Positions 52,608-63,479 of a DNA stretch of 64,000 bases are shown piece after piece (the first letter of the stretch is position 1; each line of letters starts with the position of its first letter). Source of the DNA: Anthoceros angustus (taxonomy: Eukaryota > Streptophyta > Anthocerotopsida > Anthocerotales > Anthocerotaceae); NCBI GenBank assembly GCA_010909165.1, contig MU008192.1, forward strand, positions 248,001 to 312,000, written 5' to 3'. The notes below the pieces were generated by a model. The model saw only the letters and a program-made list of their open reading frames with translations, did not search any database and had not been told where the DNA came from. The position numbers were made by a program, and so were the translations under genes.

Positions 52608-54814
52608 TTAAGAAGCAACAATCTCCTTCTCCCCTGGGCCACCGTAAATCACCCATATCCTATCATTCTTTGTTTCTGCAACATTATGCGTTGCATCGTA
52701 TATAATAGGATCCATTTTTTGACCAGGTAATGGCCCAAATAGCCCAACTCCATTTAAGAAAACCAAAAGTAATTTATCATCCATGTTCACCATAGTTAAG
52801 TCTCTCATACATGCTCCATCAAAATTTTGGATTGTTGAGCCAAATTTCCCATTTCCCATCTCCAATGGCTTCACCATTTGATCACCTCTCTTGTCACGGA
52901 CAACTTCTCCTCCAAAGTCCAAGACATTCGCAAATTCTGACAATCCACCATCTCCAAATATGGCTTTTGGCCAAATTCCAACTCTTTGGTCGTTTATGCG
53001 CAAGGTCCAATCTCCTGATGCATCCAAGTTTACAGATATTCTGAAAAAACGCTCACCGTTGCTATCTTCATCTTGAAAAGGAGTACCAGGTATCATTGGG
53101 CTCTCATTTGGAATATGAACAAAACCCGGACATTGTAAATTGTAACATCCATCTTTATAATTGTCTGACTGCCATAAGAATAATTTAAAATATAAGAATA
53201 ACAAAATTAACGATCTAAAGATCAAGAATAGAGTTTGAGTGAAGATGTACAAAACCAAATAAATACCGTCCAAAATATAAAAAAATGTGGTTTGTGCTCA
53301 TTCCCCGTACCACGATATAAGTTTGGAAAGACCTATTATGTACACTCATTACAATTTACATTTCTATTACCTTGGTAATATAAGTATGGAAACACTAGTC
53401 TTATTAAAAACACAAAAGTCTTGGTATTTAGTTGAAATGCACAAACTTCTTTAAGATGTAGAAAAAATCTAATATCACTTACATGCCATCCAACTTCGAT
53501 CGTTTGGACTCGTTGACCAAAATTTACCACCCATAATTGTCCCAGTGAAAAATCGTTATAATCGGAAGATCTAACAGGCTGAGGTTGATAAACATTCATT
53601 GATACACTGATTGCTTTAGCTTGCGAATATGCAAGTGAATTCTCTGATAAAACGGACCTAGAAAGTGCATGCTGCCCAAAGTAAAAAATAGTTAGCCAGT
53701 CAATCCAATATTTATTTCTACGAAATTAAGAGTATTATCTAATATAATATTTCTTAAATTCACCTATCCATCGTCGTGTTCGGATATCTAACATTCCCAC
53801 TTTCACTCCACTGAAAACCACTTGATAATATTTTGTACAAAGATACTGATTGTAGAAAACAACTTACCCAACGGTCATATTTCGAGCCGTCTAAATCATT
53901 AACAGATTTGAATCTTGTGTTGTTAAAAACGAAAGGCCTTCGTTTTGCATATCGATATTGTTCTAAATCAATCTCAGGATTCATCACTCGAGCTATAGCA
54001 CCACTTCCTTCAGGACAATGTCCAACCTCCTTTTGAAACAAGCTAGATATAGTCTTGTTTGAGAAACCTTTGGAAAGTGACGAAGTATTATTGCCAAATC
54101 CATTCTTCTGCATAAAATCATTGCATTGAAAATGTCAAAACATGGGTTCAAGACATCTACAATAATCTCATTCTTTTGTAGAGAAGAACTACAATGAAAA
54201 TATTAGAACATGCCTTTAAGGCATTTACAAACATCTTGGGCCAAATATTGAAAGTGTACGTGACATAGGTAATGCAAACCTCAAAATATTCCTTTATAAC
54301 AGGATCTTGGAGACTAAGCTGATCTTCAAATTTTACACAATCGATAATGGTATTATCCGAAAGCTGTATCATAAATATTATCGTCAACAAAGAACATAAA
54401 AGAAAAACTCAAAGGCAGATATCAAATATTATCAACAAAGAACATAAAAGAAAAACTCAAAAGTCAGATTACAAATATTATCGTCAACAAAGAACATAAA
54501 AGAAAAAACTATAAACTTGTATCGCTACCATGGCTCTCATTACTATCATCTAAAAACTTTAAGACGGTTTTAGAAAATAAACTTCTCTCTAACAATAAAA
54601 AATAATTTTGAGCAAATCAAGATGTACCTACTTTATAGGACTTCACAAATGGGCGATTGATGGCATGCATAGGCCTTGGAATTTTCTTAGTAGATGAAAC
54701 GAGTTTCCCTGAACTCTTAAAATTGTTCTCATCATGTGCATGGAAAAATAGAATCAACAACAATGCTGATAATACGACAAACAAAGTAGTGACCGGTGCC
54801 AACCATGATGTCAT
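52608..54814 (-). CDS. Neprosin-family protein (DUF239/DUF4409), seven exons
   Basis: Neprosins are plant glutamic-type endopeptidases that cut after proline; many family members are uncharacterised. I infer exons 54814-54632, 54363-54280, 54107-53868, 53810-53764, 53657-53483, 53332-53267 and 53168-52608, all with GT-AG ends and matching phases, giving 451 residues. The N-terminus holds one hydrophobic segment (residues about 4-24), a signal anchor or signal peptide. Exons 2-3 match the activation domain (IIDCVKFEDQLSLQDPVIKE, GHCPEGSGAIARV). Exons 5-7 match the neprosin domain (FSLGQLWVVNFG, TIEVGWHVFPNLYRGTGN, DGCYNLQCPGFVHIP, VGIWPKAIFG, FGGEVV). Glu in TIEVGW and in GGEVV fit the two catalytic glutamates I recall for neprosin. 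No stop interrupts it, so it looks functional. A TIR element starts about 190 bases upstream. Confidence 0.88.
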
Positions 54815-55000
54815 AACTGAATTGAAAGATTTTAACACTAGAAATGAAATCCACCTTTCTCTCTCAAAATGAGGACTGTAAAGCTTTGAAGAAGCATACA
54901 TATATAGAGAATCAGTTAAAATATAAAAAATTCAACTCGAAAACAAAAAAAGAATGGAACATATTTATTTCACCTAGAGTTTCTCATAGGTTTCACAGAG

Positions 55001-56826
55001 AACAGCGTCTGTTTAGAAAGGGGTTTCTCCTGTCAAAAGGGGTTTTCGGAAAAATCCCAACCCTATTTCGCCGGAAACTGAAGTTGGTTTGGTTTTTGTT
55101 GGTTTTTGTAGGTGTTCATCCATCGGTTTCGGGCATTCTCGACTCCGGCACCACTTGTCGAGTCATTTACACCGCTGGCGCGCCTTATACTCGAGTTCAT
55201 GGCGATTTAGTCGGTGTGATGAAGGGCCAGTGACCTCATTGTTCCATAATTTCGTCATGTCCATAGTTTATGCATTTTGTGTGGTTTTGTATGTTTTGTA
55301 TATCAGACTAGCGCCGCATAAGCGCGCTAAACAACGCTATGTGCAAACTTGTGCATGCACTGCAAAAGAACGCGAAAAATGATCTTCTAATGGGAAGCAT
55401 GTCCTTTTGGCGGTCGAGGATGCCGAACTCCGACAAAATAACAAGTAGCACATCGGAGGTTCACCTAGACCACTCTTATATACCTATCCTATGCCCTAAT
55501 GCGACGAAGAACACCCTATCCCTTTTTATTCTTTACGGTGTTTAGTCTCTTTCGGTGACCTAAGTTATCATCAAAACATGCCGGGGGCCGGTGGGTGAAC
55601 AAGTGCATGCACCAGAGGCCCGCAAGACAAGTGCATGCACCACGGGCAGGGGCTGGGTGCACACAAGTGCGCACAAGTGCGCACCGAGCAGGGGCCAGTG
55701 CGCGCATAAGTGCGCGCACTGTGGGCAGGATGCGGTGCGCACTTGTGCGCGCACCGGGGCAGGATGCCGGTGCGCGCACCGCGCGCACTGTGGGGCAAGG
55801 ATGCCGGTGCGCGCACCGAGCAGGATGCCGGTGCGCGCATAAGTGCGCACAAGTGCGCACCGGGGCAAGGATGCCGGTGCACACAAGTGCGCACCCAAGG
55901 TCAAGAAGGGCCTGGGAGCATGAACCCAAATGGTTCATGCCTCCTAGTGCATTCCTGCATTTTGTTCATCCAAAGAAAAAAGAGCAAAAAGTCTAAAAAA
56001 ACCCTAAAAACCCCTTAAAAATTACAAAAAAGTCCAGTTTTTGAGGCAAGTGCGCGCACAAGTGCGCGCACTTGCTCTAAAATTTTGACAATTTTTGCAT
56101 TTTTTTGTATTTGTTTTGATATTTTTGTTGTTTTAAAGGGTTCCTTTCGACGTTTTCAACCTTTTTTGTGCAGCACCCTAATGTGGATATGGTCTTATCT
56201 TTACTTAACCCTCATCTTTTTTCTAGTGGTTAAAACTTTGAACTAGGAGTGAGAACCTTTTGCATCTTTTGAATCTTGAGACGTTTGGCGTGGACCCAGC
56301 TCTAAGTGCAGACCATGCCACTCTCATTCTCGCACTAGCCGTGGATCAAGAGCATCAGGCCAAAGAAGATATTATTGTCCCAATGTCTAAGGAACAAAGT
56401 CTTGTAAAATTCTCGGAGCGAGAGTATAGTCATAGGATTGACTAGTATGAATGAAAGGTAGGTGCAAACAAGTTTGCGCACAGAATCTCAAGCCCTAAAA
56501 ACTCTAAATGTTTGTATCGTCCAACACGCAATGATTGCGAGATGTTGGGCTGATTTAGATGTAAGTGCGCATAAGTTTTTGTGCAATTTGTGTCTAGTTT
56601 GAAAAAGCCGAGCGAGAATGGGACTTTAGGTTTTGCCACGTACTTGCAATCTACAATCTCAAATAACGTGTATCAAAACAATTATTCAAAAGGTTGCGGG
56701 TAACATGTCTGAGAGAAATATCAAAAAGCGATTATAGTGCGGATTTTTCAAGTGCAAAAGGGGTCGGCCAAGTCCGGTATTGCAAAAGGGGTTTCAGGAG
56801 AAACCCCTTTCTAAACAGACGCTGTT
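55001..56826. mobile_element. TIR element with 32-bp perfect terminal inverted repeats
   Basis: The 32 bases at 55001-55032 (starting AACAGCGTCTGTTTAGAAAG) are exactly reverse-complemented at 56795-56826. AGAG lies directly outside each end, a possible short target duplication. Outside that, TTTCAC and GTGAAA are also inverted, so the true ends may lie further out. The interior (about 1.8 kb) has no recognisable transposase and holds the GTGCGCGCAC-rich array, so it is non-autonomous. The right end also contains a small internal hairpin (GGGGTTTC and GAAACCCC). The superfamily is not clear. Confidence 0.75.
55610..56075. repeat. Degenerate array of GTGCGCGCAC-type palindromes
   Basis: Many copies of AAGTGCGCAC, GTGCGCGCAC and GGCAGGATGCCGGTGCGCGC occur, densest at 55640-55890, with AAGTGCGCGCACAAGTGCGC again near 56047. 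Alternating purine-pyrimidine runs of this kind can adopt Z-DNA. Frames on both strands are open only because of the repeats. Confidence 0.85.
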
Positions 56827-57373
56827 AGAGGGTGAAACAAATGTAAAACATGTAATTCGCTGTAAAAAATGGAAAGAGGGTTTTTTATTGAAGTGAAAAA
56901 CCGATAGGAAAAGCCCATCCAAGAGGGGACAACCAAAGGGGACCAGGGGGTTGAGGTGGAGAGGAGCAACTAAGCTCCCTACCTAAAGTCACTTACTGCA
57001 CCCACAATGTCATATGCAGGAAGAATAAACGGTTTGCAAACCACGGAGGTAGAGGAAGATGCGTCACCTACTGTCGCCGCCTTGTGGAGGATCGCCGATG
57101 AGAGCGCCCGTTGAAGTGTAGTGTGATAAGCAGAGATAATTGGTGGGAGTGTGGCACAAGCACGGTAAAGCAGGTGTTTGTGCTTTGGTACAAAGTAGCC
57201 AAGGTGTGATAGCTTTGATAAAGCATAAATAAGAAGACCAAGAAGTGTCAGCGATTGTTGTGGCTATCTCATCGGGTGGTTGAAGTATAGGAGTGAACAG
57301 AGGTAAGCGTGTGGTGTGGTATTGTGGGTGCAGAACTCCAACTTGCTGAACATGGACTTGAGGCAGATCACAC
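56827..57373. other. No recognised gene
   Basis: Sequence between the TIR element and family X copy 3. Nothing recognisable on either strand. Confidence 0.45.
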
Positions 57374-58165
57374 ATGCAAGACATGTTTTCTCTTTTGGTG
57401 CGTAAGTATCAGCCTGGAAAACTTGAACGAACCGAGACCTTTCTGGAACTGCAGGCCTTTTTGCTGTATATGGAATCTCACCATGAAACCTACAGCATTG
57501 AGAAATTTCTGTATGATCACAGGGATCTCTTTGAACTTGCAGGCCAAGGCATGAGCAGACAAACTTTTGTATGGACCAGTTACTGTGAAGGGGCATTTTG
57601 TAAGTTGGAACACCACCTCTTCATGCACTAGGTCTTTGATCATTGGCCCAAGGAAGGATTCCTGGCCTACAGGCAATAGGAAAAACCTGCGGATGTGCAC
57701 AGTTTGAAGGTATGGCTCAACCATTTACATCAGGAAAAAGCAGGACGGTATGGCATCGGCTATCCCAGGGCATTTTATAGATTGTTTGCCTGCCTACGTA
57801 TGGGAATTTTAGAATGCGATGAGCCCACGTTAGAGTGCTGGTACTTGCTCAGCAATAATGTAGGTGACTTCTTGCGTACTCAATGCATTGAGAAACAATA
57901 TTATGTTGATGGGTTGAATGGACGACAGCTTCCCAGGGTCAAGATAGAGCTGGAGAGTGATGAAGAAGAAGAACTGATGGCTCGATATCGGGCCAAGGAG
58001 AGACAACGGTTGGGAAAAGCCCAAGTAGATGAGTATTTTGATCCAGAGGAAAGGTGGGTAGTGGCTCTCTTGGCCACCGCACGAACAAAGTATGAAAAAC
58101 CGTCGGAGCCCCAACTTCTAGACAACATGTTCAAACAATTTTACCGTCGGTTTTACGGGATCTGA
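57374..58165 (+). pseudogene. Unrecognised family X protein, copy 3
   Basis: A + strand copy with VRKYQPGKLERTETFLELQA, FLLYMESHHETYSIEKFLYD, GMSRQTFVWTSYCEGAF, an in-frame TAG near 57629, another near 57677, then KVWLNHLHQEKAGRYGIGYP, LECWYLLSNNVGDFLRTQC, a DEEEELMARYRAKERQRLGK stretch and FDPEERWVVALLATARTKYE, ending near 58165. It has the best-preserved C-terminus of the four copies. The purine tract GGCAGGGGGG follows at about 58217. The function is unknown. Confidence 0.65.
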
Positions 58166-58359
58166 GTGTTCAAAGTACTGCCACAACGGACGTAGAAAAT
58201 TGTGGCTGCGACTTTGGCAGGGGGGCCATTTCCGAGCTTAACTTGGAACATTGTCATTTACGGGTTTGCTTTGAGTAGTGTTTGCTACATTTGACTTAGG
58301 GTTAGGCCACTGTTTGTGTCCGCAGCTTTGCAGTACCATGCCCTATGCGCTATGGCGAC

Positions 58360-58783
58360 AACCGGTATGGCATCGGCTATCCGGGCATTTATAGATTGTT
58401 TGCAGCCACGATAAATTTTAGAATCGATGAGCCCGTTAGAGTGCTGGTACTTGCTCAGGAATAATGTAGGTGACTTCTTGCGTACTCAATGCATTGAGAA
58501 ACAATATTATGTTGATGGGTTGAATGGACGACAGCTTCCCAGGGTCAAGATAGAGCTGGAGAGTGATGAAGAAGAAGAACTGATGGCTCGATATCGGGCC
58601 AAGGAGAGACAACGGTTGGGAAAAGCCCAAGTAGATGAGTATTTTGATCCAGAGGAAAGGTGGGTAGTGGCTCTCTTGGCCACCGCACGAACAAAGTATG
58701 AAAAACCGTCGGAGCCCCAACTTCTAGACAACATGTTCAAACAATTTTACCGTCGGTTTCACAGGGATGAGTGTTCAAAGTAA
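58360..58783 (+). pseudogene. Unrecognised family X protein, copy 4 (C-terminal half)
   Basis: A tandem copy of 57748-58165, period about 612 bases, carrying LECWYLLRNNVGDFLRTQC through FDPEERWVVALL and ending HRDECSK. Its first 80 bases have several small deletions relative to copy 3, while the rest is nearly identical. Confidence 0.65.
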
Positions 58784-59414
58784 CGCCACAGGACGTGTAG
58801 AAAATTGTGCGACTTGCGGGGGGCCATTCGAGCTTAACTTGGAACATTGTCATTCTGGGTTTGCTTTGAGTAGTGTTTGCTACATTTGACTTAGGTTAGG
58901 CCACCGTTTGTGTCCGGCTTTGATATTATGCTGTGTATGCATTATCATACGTGACGCCCGTGAAGTGTGCATGTATATGTGGATGGTGTGTATGTCAGTA
59001 TGAGAACATGCACATATGCATGGACACGGTCGATGATGAGCATGTGTATGCTCGCATGAATATGCCCATCTGCGATGTGTGGACAAGGTAGAGCAGTAAG
59101 GGTCAAGTTGTCGGCAACAGGCGCATTAAAAGCCAAGCTGGACGCGTTCACGGCGGGATCACGATCCTTCGTAGGAATCGCGGGCGGCGCCGTACGCCTC
59201 CCAAGATGAGCGCCAGTAATTAAGCAAACGGCGGCGTGGGAAGCGATATCAAAGGCACAATTCAAAGGCAGACGGATTAGCGATGTTTGTTGTTTGTGAG
59301 GAACCATATACAAGGATCCTTTTACGGTGTGAAGCTCTTGGGGGAAACGTCGAAGAACTTGCCTAGAGGAGGTTTCCGTTGATTTTTGGCATTTCCGAGC
59401 TTAACTTGGAACAT
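58784..59414. other. X-element flank, no gene
   Basis: Carries copies of the X 3' flank (CCGAGCTTAACTTGGAACAT) at about 58828 and 59394. Between them is sequence with no recognised features. Confidence 0.5.
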
Positions 59415-60004
59415 AGTAACGAGCCTTGCATGAGAAGCATGCAGCCCTGGATCTAGTTAGTAAGTTGTAAGTAGTGGTGGTAAGACTTAGCTTAGGGCTT
59501 AAGGAAGAAAGTCTGCTTTTAACAGTTACTTTGGAAATGATGTAAGCCTCCCTATATAAGGAGATGAGGCTAGCCCTAGAGAATTATCTTGTGATCCTAG
59601 CATGGGGAGCTACACTCTTGAGGATAGGACTTTGGAGCCTAAAGGCCTTGGGAGCCTGGAGTGTGAGCATGTCTAGAAGGATCCTAGCACTTGGGAGCTA
59701 CACTCTTGTGAGGGGATATGGTGCTGAGGCCTTGGGAGCCTAGAGTGTGAGCGTGCTAGAGGAGGCTGTTGAGGAGGAGATCGGGGAGAGCTAAGCTCTA
59801 GCTTAGGCAAAGATGGGGAGCTCTCTCTGATCTCTCATGTATTCTTGTTGACTCTTGCTGGAATAAATAGCAGCGGCAGATAGACTGATTGCGAGTCGTC
59901 CCGTGGAAGGACGGCGGGCTACTTGGAGGCCTAGTGTTAGTGTCTGGTTATGTTTTGTCGCTAACTGCGTGACTGCCCCACCTCGCTGAAAAGGGGGTGT
60001 TACT
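59415..60004. mobile_element. 590-bp insertion with 5-bp target duplication
   Basis: Compared with the uninterrupted copy at about 58240 (GGAACATTGTCATTTACGGG), an insert starting AGTAAC and ending GTTACT splits the sequence, with AACAT at 59410-59414 repeated at 60005-60009. The ends form a 6-bp inverted repeat. Inside are a TATA-like CTATATAAGG (59552-59561), an AATAAA at 59862-59867 and a duplicated CTTGGGAGC motif. Promoter plus poly(A) signal and a 5-bp duplication suggest a solo LTR, although the ends are not TG/CA. A 3-bp duplication ACA with a 7-bp inverted repeat is the other reading. Confidence 0.8.
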
Positions 60005-60042
60005 AACATTGTCATTTACGGGTTTGCTTTGAGTAGTGTTTG

Positions 60043-60540
60043 CTACATTTGACTTAGGGTTAGGCCACCGTTTGTGTCCGCAGCTTTGCAGTACCATGCC
60101 CGTGAGGAGAGACAACATTTCACAGTTTCAATCCTGTCTACATCAGGGCATTCCACGTCACCATTTCCTTTGTGGCAAAACACCTGGTGTTCATCTACAA
60201 ATTCTGCAATACAAGTCCACCAGGCAGTTGCCCAACAGTACGTTATCCAGCGGTCCTCTTTCCACAATCTGTGAATGCAGCTGCCTGCCCTTCTGTAAGA
60301 CACGAAATCTTGCAAAGGCCTTCAGAAGGCAAGCAAAAGTAACATGGTAAGCCAAAATTACGCATTCTTGCTCCATTTGTCATACAGAACAAGCGCCTTT
60401 TGGTTGAGCCCTTGCTGTGCATACCCAAGCAAATAAACATCCGGGTCATGCCGGAAGCCACTGCCCTCTTTGGCGTAAATGGTCTTTACAGGCAGAGCAT
60501 TGATAAAACAACAATGGTGGCCAATTGTTTGGGCTGGCAC
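60043..60540 (-). pseudogene. PPR gene fragment
   Basis: The minus strand shows ILAYHVTFACLLKAFARFRV, LQKGRQLHSQIVERGPLDNV and LLGNCLVDLY, one PPR triplet related to the gene at 61-63.5 kb, followed by a bit of C-terminal sequence (DVDRIET, as in the E domain there). The interior between them is deleted. A decayed partial copy. Confidence 0.85.
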
Positions 60541-61008
60541 ATTGTGGCACCTATGGGTGCACTGGACACGTCATAGGCAAACTAGTACGTCAGATACGAG
60601 AATCGGTGTTTCCCAGTGCGGCCGTAGGCCACAAGGCCCCAGTTGCTTGTACAAGATGAATGGAAGCCCATGGGGTTATGAACACCTAAGGCAGGAACAG
60701 CTGAATGCTTACACAACCCAGGACGAACTCCAGGCTATGGGGATGGATGCTTCCCACGGATGAGGATGCCCTCATCCGGAGTCTTCTGCCCAAGGTCTCA
60801 CATGGTTCACACACTCTCATGCCATATACATGTTCTTTAGTTGATTGGTTGGTGACACTGACTGCTCTTGATAAGGCATCCCTCTCAGAGGTGTCACGTT
60901 CTCCTTCGCCTGGACTGCTTTATGCGGACCTCTGTTCAGCCCAACTTGCTGGGTTCTCATGTATATATTATAAATAAAAATCCTAGATCTTTGCCTTAAA
61001 AAACAATC
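60541..61008. other. No recognised gene
   Basis: Region beyond the stop of the PPR gene, probably its 3' flank. An AATAAA-like run on the minus strand could not be assigned. Confidence 0.4.
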
Positions 61009-63462
61009 TCACGGTCGACCCTTACAACTGCAAGAACCAGCTGCGAATCGATGCACACGGTAGCCATCCCTTACAACAATGTCTCGCTGCTCAAGCCTTG
61101 ACATTATCTCTGTGGAGCTGTGGCAGTCACTGCACATGCGTAGATTCTTAGTTACCACCAGAGGGGTCCCACTCGGGGTGTTCAAGAGACCAAACGCCAG
61201 AGCTAGCTTCTCAGCATGCCCACAAAGCGCATCTTCCTTCTCCTTCTCAGACAGTGGCTTCAACACCAATTTTGTGTGAGGTACATGGCCTCCTTCCTGC
61301 TTCAGCTGCGCATTCGTGCTCTCTACCTTAAGAGCAATATCCTCCCTCCTTTCTCCCACCATAAATCTATGCACGTGCTTATTCACCTCAATGGTTGCCA
61401 CTGCAGGTTTTTTGTTGGCTCCTGCTACCCTTCTCTGTGTTTCAATCCTGTCTACATCAGTCCACCTACCCGCATCTGCGTAGGCATTGGCCATGAGCAC
61501 ATATGCGGGCGCATCTTGAGGGTCCAGCTTAACAATGCTTTCAAAACACCAAATCGCCCTATCTATATCCCCGTGACTTTTGCAGGCATTTAGCAAACAC
61601 CTCAAGCCCACAACATTACTTTGGCCGTCACATAATAATAGCATCTGCTCAGCCTCATCTAGATAGCCTGCCCGCCCAAGAAGATCAATCATGCAGATGT
61701 AATGCTCGATAGTAGGGTTGATGCCATGCTGTCCAGCCATGGAATCAAAGTGCTTGCGACCCTCATCGACCAGTCCCCCATGACTGCATGCTACTAAAAG
61801 GCAAGTGAAAGTGGCGTCATTAGGCTGAATACCAGCAATCAACATCTCGTCAAAACAAGCAAGTGCCTTGTGACCTTCGTCACAAGTACCATACCCGCCT
61901 ATCAGGGCATTCCATGTCACCACATCATTAGTGTTCATGCTGTCCAGAACCTGGCGTGCATCTTTCAGCTCACCACATTTTGCATACATGTCCACCAGGC
62001 AGTTGCCCAACAGTACGTCATCCAGCAGTCCTCTTTCAACGATCTGTGAGTGCAGCTGCCCTTCTGTAAGGCACCAGTGGCTCCACATGCCTTCAGAAGG
62101 CAAGCAAAAGTAACATGGTTAGCCAAAATCAGGCCCTCCTGCTCCATTTGTCCATACAGAACAAGCGCCTCTTGGCCGAGTCCTTGCTGTGCATACCCAG
62201 CAATCAGGGCATTCCATGTCACCACATCCTTTGGCCAAGCTGTCAAAACCTGGCGTGCATCTTCCAGTTCACCACATTTTGCATACATGTCCACCAGGCA
62301 GTTGCCCACCACATTATCCAGCAGTCTTTCCACAATCTGTGAGTGCAGCTGCCTGCCCTTCTGTAAGGCACCAGTGCTTGCACAGGCCTTCAGAAGGCAA
62401 GCAAAATGGTCAGCCAAAATGAGGCCTCCTCCATTTGTCCATACACAACAAGCGCCTCTTGGCGAGTCCTTGCTGCATACCCAGCAATCAGGGCATTCCA
62501 TGTCACCACATCCTTTGTGGCCAAGCTGTCAAAACCTGGCGTGCATCTTCCAGTTCACCATTTTGCATACATATCCACCAGGCAGGTGCCCAACACTACA
62601 TTATCCAGCAGTCCTCTTTCCACAATCAGTGAGTGCAGCTGCCTGCCCTTCTGTAAGGCACCAGTGCTTGCACAGGCCTTCAGAAGGCAAGCAAAAGTAA
62701 CATGGTTAGCCAAAATCAGGCCCTCCTGCTCCATTTGTCCATACACAACAAGCGCCTCTTGGCCGAGTCCTTGCTGTGCATACCCAGCTATCAGGGCATT
62801 CCATGTCACCACATTCTTTGTGCCATGCTGTCAAAACCTGGCGTGCATCTCAGTTCACCACATTTTGCATACCCAGATATCAGGGCATTCCATGTCACAT
62901 CCTTTGGCCATGTCAAAAACCGTGCATCTTTCAATTTGCCACATTTTGCATACATGTCCACCAGGCAGTTCCCAACAAACAAGTTAGTGGAAATGCCACT
63001 GTGCAACACATCATAGTGCACTTTTCTGCCTGATTCCAAGTCGGCAGCTATTGCACAAGCTTGAAGGACAGCTACAAAGACGTGACCATCCGCCTTCACT
63101 CCTGATCGACGCATCTCATGGTACAGTTGGACAGCCTCAATAGGTTTCCCATGCTTAGCATATGCAGAGATTATGGAAGACCACATGAAGGCATTCGGTT
63201 TGCCGACCCTGGTGAGCACATCCCTAGCCTCTTGTAGCCTACCTCCACAGGCATACATGCGCAAGATATGGTTCCCCAAGTATGCATTCGAATCGTACCC
63301 AAGTTTGACAGTGAGATCATGAACTCTTCGCCCCACAACCAAATCCTTCTTAGCTGTGCACAGTTTGAGCACATTGTAAAACAGAGACTGAGAAATAGCA
63401 GAGTCTGTCTGCGCCAGAGATTCCAGGGCTCCAACGGCCTCAGAAAGCTTCCCTGCTGACAT
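61009..63462 (-). pseudogene. PLS-class PPR protein with GRP-ending DYW domain (DYW:KP type)
   Basis: Such proteins bind organelle transcripts through PPR motifs and deaminate or aminate a nearby base. The minus-strand locus starts MSAGKLSEAVGALESLAQ at 63462. PPR motifs follow (GRRVHDLTVKLGYDSNAYLG, WSSIISAYAKHGKPIEAVQL), then about three tandem triplet units of roughly 300 bp (62880-61890), the E region (TIEHYICMIDLLGRAGYLDE, VLMANAYADAGRWTDVDRIE) and a DYW-type domain. That domain has HAEKLALAFG at about 61218, TKNLRMCSDCHSS, RDIVVRDGYRVHRF and ends CSCKGRP. Glu in HAE and the C-x2-C fit the deaminase zinc site. The last 364 codons are open; upstream the triplet repeats carry frameshifts from small deletions, so the gene is broken or mis-sequenced. 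Confidence 0.85.
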
Positions 63463-63479
63463 AACATGCTCACGGTTCC

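Noticed and set aside
55591-55996. Overlapping frames rich in Cys, Ala and His at the GTGCGCGCAC array, or a CRISPR-like array
   Set aside because: They arise from the simple palindromic repeat; units are irregular with no unique spacers.
56827-56830. AGAG as a firm target duplication of the TIR element
   Set aside because: Four bases are weak evidence, and the TTTCAC/GTGAAA inverted pair just outside means the true termini may be further out.
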